Origin: JALYOC01 sp036675345
GTDB taxonomy: Bacteria > Myxococcota > Myxococcia > Myxococcales > Myxococcaceae
Assembly (NCBI GenBank): GCA_036675345.1
Contig: JAKFFE010000013.1
Location: 47,480-111,479 of the forward strand
DNA: 64,000 nt
Direction: 5' to 3'
The first letter of the stretch is position 1; every line of letters starts with the position of its first letter. The translations under genes were made by a program, and so were the position numbers. The notes beneath the pieces were generated by a model that was not told the DNA's origin, ran no database searches, and saw nothing but the letters and a program-made list of their open reading frames with translations. Shown here one piece after another: positions 1 to 10,208 of this stretch.

Positions 1-2374
1 GGTCGCCTGCCCGGTAGCTGGTCAGGCTCAGCCCGTCCTCGTCACTGCGGAAGGTGATCGCCCCCAGCTGGTCGGTGCGAAGACAGCGGGCCCCCAGGGC
101 CTGGGCGCGCTGCACCACCTCCGGATGGGGAAACCCGAACCGGCTGTGGGCGGCCACGCAGAACACCACGTAGCGCGGGCGGGCCGCGGCCAGGAAGGCC
201 TCGGTGCTGGAGGTCCGCGAGCCGTGGTGCGCGGCCTTGAGCACGGTCACCGGGCCCGGGCGCAGCTGCTCCTCGGCCGCGGCCTCGATGTCCCCGGTGA
301 GCAGGAACACCTGGTCGCGGTGGTGGATCTCCAGCACCACGCTGCGATCGTTGGTCCCCTCCAGCAGCGAACGATCCGCCGGAGGACCCAGCACCCGGAT
401 CGTCGCCTCCCCCAGCGTCAGCGGAGGGTGCCCCCCCTCCACCCACTCCACCTGGGCCAGGGCGTTGGCGGTGGCCACCCGGAAGGCCAGGGTGTCCTCC
501 TCCGCCCCAGCGGGGAGCCACACCCGGCGGGTGGGGAGCTCGGCCAGGGTGGAGGCCAGCCCCAGCGCATGATCCGCGTGGGGATGGGAGAGCACCGCCA
601 GCTCCAGGGCGTTGATCCCCCGGTCGCGCAGGAACGGGAGCACGAAGCGCTGCCCGGTGTCCGCGCCGCGAGGGCTGCCCCCGCCGTCGATCAGCGCGTG
701 GCGCCCGCGGGAGGAGACCACGATCGCATCCCCGTGCCCCACCGCCAGGAAGGTCACCTCCAGCCCCGTCCTCGGCAGCAGGGGGGAGAGCGCCAGCGCC
801 AGCCCCAGCGGTGTCCCCAGCGAGATCCACCGCCACCGTCCGCGGGCCAGGGCGAAGGTTCCCAGTCCCAGGAAGAACAAGGCGGCGGCGGCGGCCCCGA
901 AGGAGGGGAGGGGCAGGGCGGCCAGCGGCGCCCGGGCGAACAGCTGCCCCACCCGCAGCAGCAGCTCCGAGGCGTAGGTTCCCAGCCACAGCAGCGGCGA
1001 GGCCAGGGTCAGATCCAGGGAGGCCACCGCCGCGGCCGCCGCCGCCAGGCCGGTGAGCACCGAGCACAGCGGCAGCGCCACCACGTTGGCCACCAGCCCC
1101 GCCAGGGAGACCCGGTGGAAGCTGGAGGCGGTCAGCGGCAGGGTGGCCAGGGAGACCGCCACGCTGGCCGCCAGGGTGATCAGCACCGTCTCTCGCACCC
1201 GCTGCAGCCAGTAGCGCCCGCGCTGGGTGGCCGAGGGCTGGGGCGGGTCCACCGGGATCACCGCCCGGATCGCCGGCGCCAGCAGCACCAGGGAGAGCAC
1301 CGCCACGAAGGACAGCTGCATCGACAGATCGCCCACCGCCGCCGGATCCACCATCCCCACCGCCAGCGCCGCCACCGCCAGGCTGTTGAGCGCGTCCGCC
1401 CGTCGCTGCCCCGCCATCGCCACCAGAAACGCGCTGGCCATCACCGCCGAGCGGACCGCCGGGGGTTGCCAGCCGGTGAAGGCCACGTACGCCCAGACCA
1501 GCGGAATCGAGGCCACCGCCGAGGGACGGCGCAGATCGAAGCTGCGCACCCGCCGGAACAAGAGCACCGCCAGCCGCCGGGTCAGCCACACCAGCAGCAG
1601 GGCCAGCGCCGCCACGTGCAGCCCGCTGACGCTGAGCACGTGCGCCAGTCCGCTGCGGGCAAAGGTCTCCTCCGCCTCCGCCGAGAGCTCCGTGCGCAGC
1701 CCGGCGGCCAGGGTCAGGAACAGCGCCGCGGCCTCGGGGGAGGGGGCCAGCTCCCGGGTGCGCACCTCCAGGCCGCGGTGGGTCCGCTCCAGCCACAGCC
1801 GCCAGCCAGAGGGAGGGGAGAGCACCACCAGTCGCTCCGGCTTGAAGCCCCCCTGGTAGCGCACCCCCCGTCGGAGCCGGGGCCGGTGGAGGTCGTACTG
1901 ACCGGGGTTGGCGGCGGGGGTCCCCGGCCGCAGCGAGGTCTCCACCAGCACCCGCTGGCCGGGATGGAGTCGCGGCCCACCCGCGTCGGCGTACAGCAGG
2001 GCCCGGAACCGGGCGGGTTGCGAGTCCATCCGTCCCACCGCCAGCCGCAACCGGAGCCCGTCGGAGAAGGCCAGGACCTCCTCCACCTCGCCCTCCACGG
2101 TCACCTTCCGGTCCAGAGGATCGAACGGAACCACCGTCCGGGCCTGCCACGTCCCAAGGGAAAGCCCGGTGAGCAGACACCCCAGGAGCAGACAGAGGTG
2201 GGCGCCGGTGCGGTGCTGCCCCACCACCGACCAGGTCCCCAGGATCAATGCCGGGACGAGGAATTTCGCCGGATTCTGGCCCGTTTCCGCAGAGAGGTAG
2301 GCACCCGCGGCCAGCATTGCCGCCGGGAACAAGAGGGGGCGCCGCGCCAGGTCACCCCAGGAGCTGCGATCCAT
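1..2374 (-). CDS. comEC: ComEC/Rec2 family DNA uptake channel, C-terminus cut by window edge
   Basis: This is the inner-membrane channel that passes single-stranded DNA into the cytoplasm during natural transformation. The frame is open from the ATG at 2374 to base 2, giving 791 codons. Upstream of the ATG is a purine-rich GGGAGGGGGG ribosome site. The N-terminus has several hydrophobic segments, then an OB-like region. The ComEC core follows, with the family motif HVLSVSGLHV beginning at H245, then a run of membrane helices. A metallo-beta-lactamase-like domain begins near residue 560 and carries the metal motif SHPHADH (H597, H599, D601, H602). The gene diverges from cdnL. The missing part is only the end of the beta-lactamase-like domain. 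No other competence gene is nearby, so activity in DNA uptake is inferred from family alone. Confidence 0.93.
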   Translation of the reverse strand, partial: MDRSSWGDLARRPLLFPAAMLAAGAYLSAETGQNPAKFLVPALILGTWSVVGQHRTGAHLCLLLGCLLTGLSLGTWQARTVVPFDPLDRKVTVEGEVEEVLAFSDGLRLRLAVGRMDSQPARFRALLYADAGGPRLHPGQRVLVETSLRPGTPAANPGQYDLHRPRLRRGVRYQGGFKPERLVVLSPPSGWRLWLERTHRGLEVRTRELAPSPEAAALFLTLAAGLRTELSAEAEETFARSGLAHVLSVSGLHVAALALLLVWLTRRLAVLLFRRVRSFDLRRPSAVASIPLVWAYVAFTGWQPPAVRSAVMASAFLVAMAGQRRADALNSLAVAALAVGMVDPAAVGDLSMQLSFVAVLSLVLLAPAIRAVIPVDPPQPSATQRGRYWLQRVRETVLITLAASVAVSLATLPLTASSFHRVSLAGLVANVVALPLCSVLTGLAAAAAAVASLDLTLASPLLWLGTYASELLLRVGQLFARAPLAALPLPSFGAAAAALFFLGLGTFALARGRWRWISLGTPLGLALALSPLLPRTGLEVTFLAVGHGDAIVVSSRGRHALIDGGGSPRGADTGQRFVLPFLRDRGINALELAVLSHPHADHALGLASTLAELPTRRVWLPAGAEEDTLAFRVATANALAQVEWVEGGHPPLTLGEATIRVLGPPADRSLLEGTNDRSVVLEIHHRDQVFLLTGDIEAAAEEQLRPGPVTVLKAAHHGSRTSSTEAFLAAARPRYVVFCVAAHSRFGFPHPEVVQRAQALGARCLRTDQLGAITFRSDEDGLSLTSYRAGD

Positions 2375-2549
2375 GGTCCATCCCCCCTCCCGCCAACTCC
2401 ACAACTCCCCGGAACCACCGAACCTACTTGCACCCACTTGTGCGGGTCAACCCGGTCGGTTTGATTCAACGCGGCAAATGTGGTAGTTATCCCACCCCTC
2501 TCCGCAGTAGCCGGCCTTTCGGGGCTGGATTTTCAAGGAGGCAGTTCGA

Positions 2550-3059
2550 GTGCAGACCAGCTTCAAAACGGGCGACAAGGCGGTTTACCCAGGCCAGGGC
2601 GTCGGCGAAGTCATGGGCATTGAGCACACCGAAGTCGCGGGTCAGCGCCAGTCGTTCTACGTGCTCCGGATCCTCGAGAACGGGATGCGGATCATGATCC
2701 CGATCAACAAGGTCGGCTCCGTCGGTCTGCGCGAGATCATCAGCGAAGACGACGTGAAGCAGGTCTATGCCATCCTCCGGGAGAAGGACATCTCGGTCGA
2801 CTCCACCACCTGGAACCGTCGGTACCGGGAGTACATGGAGAAGATCAAGACCGGCTCGGTCTTCGAGATCGCGGAGGTGCTGCGCGACCTCTACCTGCTC
2901 AAGGGCGACAAGGACCTCTCCTTCGGCGAGCGCAAGATGCTGGACACCGCGCGCTCCCTGCTGATCAAGGAGCTGTCCCTGGCCAAGGGCTGCACCGAGG
3001 ACGAGATCGAGTCCGATCTGAAGAAGATCTTCAACCTGGCTCCGGACTCCAAGGCCTAG
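2550..3059 (+). CDS. cdnL: CarD-family RNA polymerase-binding regulator CdnL
   Basis: CdnL binds the RNA polymerase beta subunit and stabilises open complexes at sigma-A promoters, notably rRNA promoters; it is essential in Myxococcus xanthus. The 169-residue product has the Tudor-like interaction domain at about residues 1-65, starting MQTSFKTGDKAVYPGQG, and the helical DNA-contacting domain at about 70-160. From memory it is nearly identical to myxobacterial CdnL. The GTG start at 2550 is chosen because AAGGAGG lies at 2535-2541, 8 nt upstream. It lacks the long HMGA-like tail of CarD, so it is CdnL and not CarD itself. A weak promoter candidate upstream is TTGATT at 2461 followed by a T-rich TAGTTAT at 2484. 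A strong hairpin follows the stop codon. Confidence 0.97.
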   Translation: MQTSFKTGDKAVYPGQGVGEVMGIEHTEVAGQRQSFYVLRILENGMRIMIPINKVGSVGLREIISEDDVKQVYAILREKDISVDSTTWNRRYREYMEKIKTGSVFEIAEVLRDLYLLKGDKDLSFGERKMLDTARSLLIKELSLAKGCTEDEIESDLKKIFNLAPDSKA

Positions 3060-3084
3060 TCGGCCTTCCAGCCCCGCAAGACCG

Positions 3085-3112
3085 CGCCCCGCTCCTGCAA
3101 AGGACCGGGGCG
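3085..3112 (+). terminator. Hairpin terminator after cdnL
   Basis: CGCCCCG at 3085-3091 pairs with CGGGGCG at 3106-3112, and an inner TCCT/AGGA pair closes around GCAA. The U tract is poor (TTGT follows). It lies 25 nt past the cdnL stop, between convergent genes. Confidence 0.6.
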
Positions 3113-3179
3113 TTGTCGTGTCTGACGCACGCCGCCAGAAAAGGGGACAGGCTACATTTTCGACGCGTTGCGCCGGTGG

Positions 3180-4673
3180 TCAGTCGCCGAAGGCGGCGTC
3201 GATGGCCTGGCGGTTGGGCTTCGGGGCAGGGGCGGCCCCCAGCCGCGACAGCTCGGCCTTGGCGGCCTGGTTCTGGGGATCGAAGCGGATGGCCAGCTTG
3301 AGCGAGGCCTGGGCCGCGGCGGAGTCGCCGGCCTTGGCCAACCGGGTGCCGGCCATCAGGTGGACCGCGGAGAGCTGTCGGCGGATCTGGGCGTTGTAGC
3401 TGCTCCAGCCGCCGCCGATCGCCTCGTCCTGCTTGAGCGCCGACTCCAGCTGTCGCAGCGCGGCCTTCTCGTCCCCGGCGGCCAGCGCCTTCTGCGCCGA
3501 CTCCCAGGTCCCCTGGAAGCGGGCCAGCTTGGTGACCACCGGCTGCTGGTCCTTCTTGCGCGCCAGCTCGATGGCGGCGTCCACGTCGCCCCGCTCGTAG
3601 CGGGCGAGGATCACCGGATCGATCCGCACCTCGGTCTCGATCACCGGTGCTGGCGCCGGCTGGGCCTTGCGCACCGGCGCCGCGCGCTTGGCCACCGGCC
3701 GCGGTTCGGGGGCCTTGGGGGCAGGAGGCTTCGGGGCCGGCCTGGGCGCGATCTCCGCGACCTCCACCCCCTCCGCCTGATCCACCTTGTCCGCGGCGGA
3801 GTGGACCGAAGCGGGGACGCTGCTGGGAACCGGCAGTGGAAGTTCGGCGGGGAGCGGGGCGGAGGCGCTGATCGTCTGGGGGACCTGCTCGTAGCTGGGG
3901 CCACCGCTGAACTTGAAGAAGGCGAAGATGATCACCGAGGCCAGCCCGATCCCCACCGCGCAGGAGGCGATGGCGATCCCGGTGACGTGGGAGTTGAAGA
4001 AGGCCCCCTGGGGCCCCGGTCCCCGGCGGCTGCGGGTGGAGGTCCCGGTGAGGCCCACCCCCGGCCCCCGCAGCCTCAGCTGCGAGGTGCCGATCACCAG
4101 CTCGTCGCCGGCGAAGATCTCCACCTCGCGGTCGATCCGCTGCTGGTTGACGTAGGTGCCGTTCTGGCTGCCCAGGTCCTTGATGAAGAACCGCTCGCCG
4201 CGCCGGGTGATCTGCGAGTGGCGCCGGCTGATGGACGGGTGCTGCAGCCGCAGGGTCGCCAGCGAGGCGCGCCCGATCAGCACCAGCCCCTGCTTCACCG
4301 GGGCCAGCTGACCCATCCCCGGTCCCCGCTCCACGTAGACCGAGGCGGGGGAGTAGCCGGGCTCGGCCACGTCCCCGGTGGCATAGGAGGGGGGCAGTTC
4401 CTGGTCCGCGGGTTCCACCGGGGTGTGGTACCGCCCCGGCCGGGGCTTCCCGGCCGCCGCGGTGGCCTCCTCCTCTCCCTCCGGCTCCCGCATGATCCGC
4501 GCCGCGCGCTTCCCGTGGGCGGGGAACTGCGGCACCCGCTGGGGCGCCGGATCGTCCGCGCGCAGCGGTTCGATCCCGTCATCGAAGGGGAGCTCCAGCT
4601 CCGTCTTCTTCTGGGGATCGGAGGGCCGCGACGCCGGAGGGCGCCCGGGTCGCTTGGGGTTCGACGGCGCCAT
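3180..4673 (-). CDS. FHA-domain membrane protein with C-terminal repeat region
   Basis: The FHA domain, which binds phosphothreonine, occupies about residues 122-202. It carries the expected GR at 134-135, SxxR..H at 147-152 and NG at 171-172. A charged, proline-rich N-terminus precedes it. One transmembrane helix lies at 231-254. A proline/alanine linker then leads to a TPR-like helical C-terminus (about 370-497) rich in KALAAGDEKAAL-type turns. The FHA domain is therefore cytoplasmic and the TPR part probably periplasmic or surface-directed. The ATG at 4673 gives 497 residues and avoids an atypical Pro/Cys-rich extension. It diverges from cysS and converges on cdnL. In myxobacteria such proteins usually read Ser/Thr kinase signals, but no kinase gene is adjacent, so the partner is unknown. 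Confidence 0.85.
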   Translation of the reverse strand: MAPSNPKRPGRPPASRPSDPQKKTELELPFDDGIEPLRADDPAPQRVPQFPAHGKRAARIMREPEGEEEATAAAGKPRPGRYHTPVEPADQELPPSYATGDVAEPGYSPASVYVERGPGMGQLAPVKQGLVLIGRASLATLRLQHPSISRRHSQITRRGERFFIKDLGSQNGTYVNQQRIDREVEIFAGDELVIGTSQLRLRGPGVGLTGTSTRSRRGPGPQGAFFNSHVTGIAIASCAVGIGLASVIIFAFFKFSGGPSYEQVPQTISASAPLPAELPLPVPSSVPASVHSAADKVDQAEGVEVAEIAPRPAPKPPAPKAPEPRPVAKRAAPVRKAQPAPAPVIETEVRIDPVILARYERGDVDAAIELARKKDQQPVVTKLARFQGTWESAQKALAAGDEKAALRQLESALKQDEAIGGGWSSYNAQIRRQLSAVHLMAGTRLAKAGDSAAAQASLKLAIRFDPQNQAAKAELSRLGAAPAPKPNRQAIDAAFGD

Positions 4674-4683
4674 GTGCCTGTGG

Positions 4684-4689
4684 ATTATC
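4684..4689 (-). promoter_or_regulatory. Candidate -10 box for the FHA gene
   Basis: On the minus strand this reads GATAAT, a 5/6 match to TATAAT. It ends 10 nt before the ATG at 4673 and would give a leader of only a few nucleotides. No convincing -35 is visible. Confidence 0.35.
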
Positions 4690-4845
4690 GCCGGAAACGG
4701 GGCAGATGTTGTGAGGCACTGTCCACCCGGCACCGCTCGTTCGTCCGGTGGGTGGGAACCCCTCAACCCCGCTGATTTACAGCTATCTCCTCTGCGGAGG
4801 TCCCCCTAGATTGCCGTCCCCCCGCTTTGCTGAAAGGACCGTGAC

Positions 4846-6312
4846 GTGACCGACGCCCCCCTTCGGGTCTTCAACACGATGACCAACCAGAAGGAACCCC
4901 TGGTGCCTGCCAGGCCCGGTGAGTTCGGCGTCTATGTGTGTGGGCCCACGGTCTACAACCTGATCCACATCGGCAACGCCCGGACGTTCACCTCGATGGA
5001 CGTGGTGGTGCGCTACCTGCGCTACCGCGGTTTTCGGGTCACCTACGTCCGCAACTACACCGACGTGGACGACAAGATCATCAACGCCGCCGCCAAGACC
5101 GGCGAGTCGGCGGTGGGGTTGGCCGCGCGCTTCGTGGAGGAGTTCCGCCAGGACGCGGCGCGGCTGGGGCTGCTGGAGCCGGATCACTCCCCCAAGGTCA
5201 GCGACCACCTCCCGGAGATCGTGGACATCATCCAGCGGCTGGTGGACCGGGGGATCGCCTACCAGTCGCAGGGGGACGTGTACTTCGCGGTCTCCAAGTA
5301 TCCGGAGTACGCCAAGCTCTCGAAGCGGAACCTGGACGATCTGCGCCAGGGGGACCGGGCGCAGACCGGGGACCAGAAGCACGAGCCGCTGGACTTCGCC
5401 CTCTGGAAGGCGGCCAAGCCGGGGGAGCCCGCCTGGGAGAGCCCCTGGGGCAAGGGTCGTCCCGGCTGGCACATCGAGTGCTCGGCGATGAGCGCCAAGT
5501 ACCTGGGCAAGACCTTCGACATCCACGGCGGCGGGCTGGATCTGATCTTCCCCCACCACGAGAACGAGCTGGCCCAAAGCGAGGGCGCCTGGGGAGAGAA
5601 GCCGTTCGTGCGCTACTGGATGCACTGCGGCTTCCTGGATCTGGAAGGCGCCAAGATGTCCAAGAGCCTGGGCAACGTGGTGGCGCTGCGCGACGCGCTG
5701 GGCCGGGTGGACGCCGAGGCGCTGCGGATGTTTTTCCTCTCCACCCACTACCGGAACCAGCTGAGCTTCGCGGAGAAGTCGCTCTCCGACGCCGAGACCC
5801 GGGTGGAGTACTTCTACGAGACCCTGCGCAAGGTGGACGAGCGGATCACCGGCAAGGACTTCGGCCAGGGCCCGCTGCACGGGGATCCGGAACGTCACCG
5901 CCGCGAGTTCGAGGCGGCGATGGACGACGACTTCAACGCCCCCGGCGCGCTGGGCACCCTCTCCGCGCTGTTCAATGAGCTCAACGAGCTGACCGACAAG
6001 CCGCCGGTGAAGGACAAGCCGCTGGTGGGCCGGACCCTGGTGGCCCTGCGCGAGCAGGTGCGCCGGATCGCCCCCGCGCTGGGGCTGCTGGAGGATGAGC
6101 CCAAATCCTGGCTGCTGCGTCGCCGGGAGCGGCTGGTGGCGGCGCGGGGGATCGATCCCTCCCAGGTGGAGGCGCTGATCGCCGAGCGGGCCCGGCTGCG
6201 AGCCGCCAAGGACTTCGCCGGGGCGGACGGGGTGCGCGCGCAGCTGCTGTCGACGGGGGTGGAGATCATGGACACCCCGGCCGGGACCACCTGGAAGGTC
6301 TCCGCGGGCTGA
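4846..6312 (+). CDS. cysS: Cysteinyl-tRNA synthetase
   Basis: This class I synthetase charges tRNA-Cys with cysteine in the cytoplasm. The 488 residues match the usual length. The ATP-binding HIGH motif appears as HIGN at 41-44, and KMSKS is intact at 270-274. The zinc site can be seen in C32 (VCGPT), the cysteine of WHIECS, and the HHENE motif. The anticodon-binding helical domain fills the C-terminus. The GTG at 4846 follows AAAGGA at a spacing of 7-8 nt. The gene stands alone, with a hairpin directly after the stop. Confidence 0.97.
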   Translation: MTDAPLRVFNTMTNQKEPLVPARPGEFGVYVCGPTVYNLIHIGNARTFTSMDVVVRYLRYRGFRVTYVRNYTDVDDKIINAAAKTGESAVGLAARFVEEFRQDAARLGLLEPDHSPKVSDHLPEIVDIIQRLVDRGIAYQSQGDVYFAVSKYPEYAKLSKRNLDDLRQGDRAQTGDQKHEPLDFALWKAAKPGEPAWESPWGKGRPGWHIECSAMSAKYLGKTFDIHGGGLDLIFPHHENELAQSEGAWGEKPFVRYWMHCGFLDLEGAKMSKSLGNVVALRDALGRVDAEALRMFFLSTHYRNQLSFAEKSLSDAETRVEYFYETLRKVDERITGKDFGQGPLHGDPERHRREFEAAMDDDFNAPGALGTLSALFNELNELTDKPPVKDKPLVGRTLVALREQVRRIAPALGLLEDEPKSWLLRRRERLVAARGIDPSQVEALIAERARLRAAKDFAGADGVRAQLLSTGVEIMDTPAGTTWKVSAG

Positions 6313-6334
6313 GCCTAGGAACATGGTCCTGGGC
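6313..6334 (+). terminator. Hairpin immediately after cysS stop
   Basis: GCCTAGGA (6313-6320) pairs with TCCTGGGC (6327-6334) around a 6-nt loop, with one G-U pair. No U tract follows. Confidence 0.45.
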
Positions 6335-6359
6335 GGCCGGCGCGTGCTAATCCGCGCCC

Positions 6360-8021
6360 ATGTTCCCCGCGATCGTGCTGACCCTGCTGACCTCCGTGGA
6401 TGGGGGCGTCCCCGCGCTCCCGCTGACCGCCAGCGAGCGCGCCGCGGAGGCGAAGATCACCAGCGCGGAGATCGCCCGCCACACCCGCTATCTGGCCAGT
6501 GATGCCCTGGAGGGCCGGGCCCCCGGCAGCCGCGGAGATCGGCTGACCCAGCAGTACCTGGTCCGCCAGTTCAAGGCGTTGGGACTCAAGGGCGGGGCCC
6601 CGGACGGCGGCTACCTGCAGGAGGTGGAGCTGGTGGGGGTGACCGGGAACCCGGAGAGCGTCACCCTCTTCCTGCCCGACGGCGGGACCCAGGCGCTGAA
6701 GTACCGGGAGGAGTTCATCGCGGTGGCCGGCGAACCCCGCGCGGAGTCGAAGCTGGAGGGGGCGGAGCTGGTGTTCGTGGGCTACGGAATCGAGGCCCCG
6801 GAGTTCGGCTGGGATGACTACAAGGGGCAGGATCTGAAGGGGAAGGTCCTGCTGATGATGAACAGCGACCCGGAGTCGGATCCGGCGCTGTTCGCCGGCA
6901 GGGCCCGGCTCTGGTACGGACGCTGGGACTACAAGTACGAGGTGGCGGCCCGGAAGGGCGCGGCCGGGGTGGTGCTGATCCACACCACGCCCAGCGCCGG
7001 CTACCCGTGGTCGGTGGTGCAGACCTCCTGGTCCGGCGAGCAGTTCGAGCTCCCCGGTGGCACCCAGCCCCAGTGCGAGGTGGAGCTGTGGTTCAACGAG
7101 GAGACCTCCCGCCGGGTGGTGGCCCTGGCTGGACTGGACCTGGACTCGCTGTGGGCCCGGGCCCAGTCCCGGGAGTTCCGCCCGATCCCGCTGGGGATCA
7201 AACTGAGCACCGCGTTCACCAACCGGGTGATCCGCAAGAAGACGGCGAACTTGATCGGCAAACTCCCCGGCTCCGACCCGGAGCTGGCCCGGGAGGGGGT
7301 GGTGTACACCGCCCACCACGATCACCTGGGCAAGAAGGCGGGGGCCAAGCCGGGCGAGGACGCCATCTACAACGGGGCGGTGGACAACGCGTCGGGGGTG
7401 GCCCAGATGCTGACCGTGGCCCGCGCCTTCCGGGCGCTGAAGCCCGCTCCGCGCCGGTCGATCTACTTCGCCGCGGTGGCCGCCGAGGAGCAGGGGCTGT
7501 TGGGGTCCCAGTTCCTGGCCCAGAACTCCCCGCTGCCTCCCGGGCGCTGGGCGGCGAACATCAACATCGACGGCGCCAACATCTGGGGGAAGACCCGGGA
7601 TGTGACCGTGATCGGCCACGGCAAGTCGTCGCTGGATGGGCTGATCGAGACCATCGCCGCCTCCCAGGGGCGGAGGGTGACGCCGGACCAGCTGCCGGAC
7701 CGGGGGTTCTTCTACCGCTCGGATCAGTTCAACTTCGCCAAGCTGGGCGTGCCCGCGGCCTACGCGGAGAGCGGGATGGACGTGATCGGCCGCCCCACCG
7801 GCTGGGGGAAGGCACAGAAGGAGACCTTCGAGGCCGCGCACTACCACCAGCCCTCCGACGCCTATTCTCCCCGCTGGGATCTGAGCGGCGCGGTGCAGGA
7901 CTCGCAGCTGTACTTCCACCTGGGCCGGCTGGTGGCCAACACCCCGGCGCTGCCCACCTGGAACCCGGGCGACGAGTTCGAGCACCCCCGCCAGGAGGCG
8001 CTGCGCCGCCTGCCCCACTGA
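6360..8021 (+). CDS. M28-family zinc aminopeptidase, probably exported
   Basis: This is a co-catalytic zinc exopeptidase of the M28 (aminopeptidase S/Y) type. A short hydrophobic N-terminus (residues 1-13) could be a signal peptide. A protease-associated-like insert lies at about residues 100-260. The metal ligands can be seen as HHDH at 319-322, D342 in GAVDNASG, and the paired E376/E377 in AAEEQG, followed by a later D and H. Its 553 residues fit the two-domain secreted M28 group. No Shine-Dalgarno site precedes the ATG; a -10-like GCTAAT at 6346-6351 suggests a very short or absent leader. The natural substrate is unknown. Confidence 0.88.
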   Translation: MFPAIVLTLLTSVDGGVPALPLTASERAAEAKITSAEIARHTRYLASDALEGRAPGSRGDRLTQQYLVRQFKALGLKGGAPDGGYLQEVELVGVTGNPESVTLFLPDGGTQALKYREEFIAVAGEPRAESKLEGAELVFVGYGIEAPEFGWDDYKGQDLKGKVLLMMNSDPESDPALFAGRARLWYGRWDYKYEVAARKGAAGVVLIHTTPSAGYPWSVVQTSWSGEQFELPGGTQPQCEVELWFNEETSRRVVALAGLDLDSLWARAQSREFRPIPLGIKLSTAFTNRVIRKKTANLIGKLPGSDPELAREGVVYTAHHDHLGKKAGAKPGEDAIYNGAVDNASGVAQMLTVARAFRALKPAPRRSIYFAAVAAEEQGLLGSQFLAQNSPLPPGRWAANINIDGANIWGKTRDVTVIGHGKSSLDGLIETIAASQGRRVTPDQLPDRGFFYRSDQFNFAKLGVPAAYAESGMDVIGRPTGWGKAQKETFEAAHYHQPSDAYSPRWDLSGAVQDSQLYFHLGRLVANTPALPTWNPGDEFEHPRQEALRRLPH

Positions 8022-8079
8022 GCCTGCCTGCCCCCCGAGCACCCCCGCCTCCGGTACGGCCTGCGTGCGCTCCCCTCCA

Positions 8080-8094
8080 CTGTTAAATCGACAG
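8080..8094 (+). promoter_or_regulatory. Operator-like inverted repeat overlapping the uvrB -10
   Basis: CTGT (8080-8083) and ACAG (8091-8094) are separated by 7 nt and flank the -10-like TTAAAT at 8083-8088. The half-sites equal those of the enterobacterial LexA box, but that box has an 8-nt spacer. Confidence 0.35.
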
Positions 8095-8099
8095 GTTCC

Positions 8100-10199
<2,100 letters not shown>

Positions 10200-10208
10200 C
10201 GATCCGCG

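Noticed and set aside
42..2180. 712-codon minus-strand frame within the comEC region
   Set aside because: Gly/Ala/Arg-rich shadow in another frame of comEC; the true frame has the ComEC and beta-lactamase motifs and runs on to the window edge.
2443..2454. Palindrome CGGGTCAACCCG upstream of cdnL
   Set aside because: Short, in a GC-rich region, and with no second copy near a clear promoter; could arise by chance.
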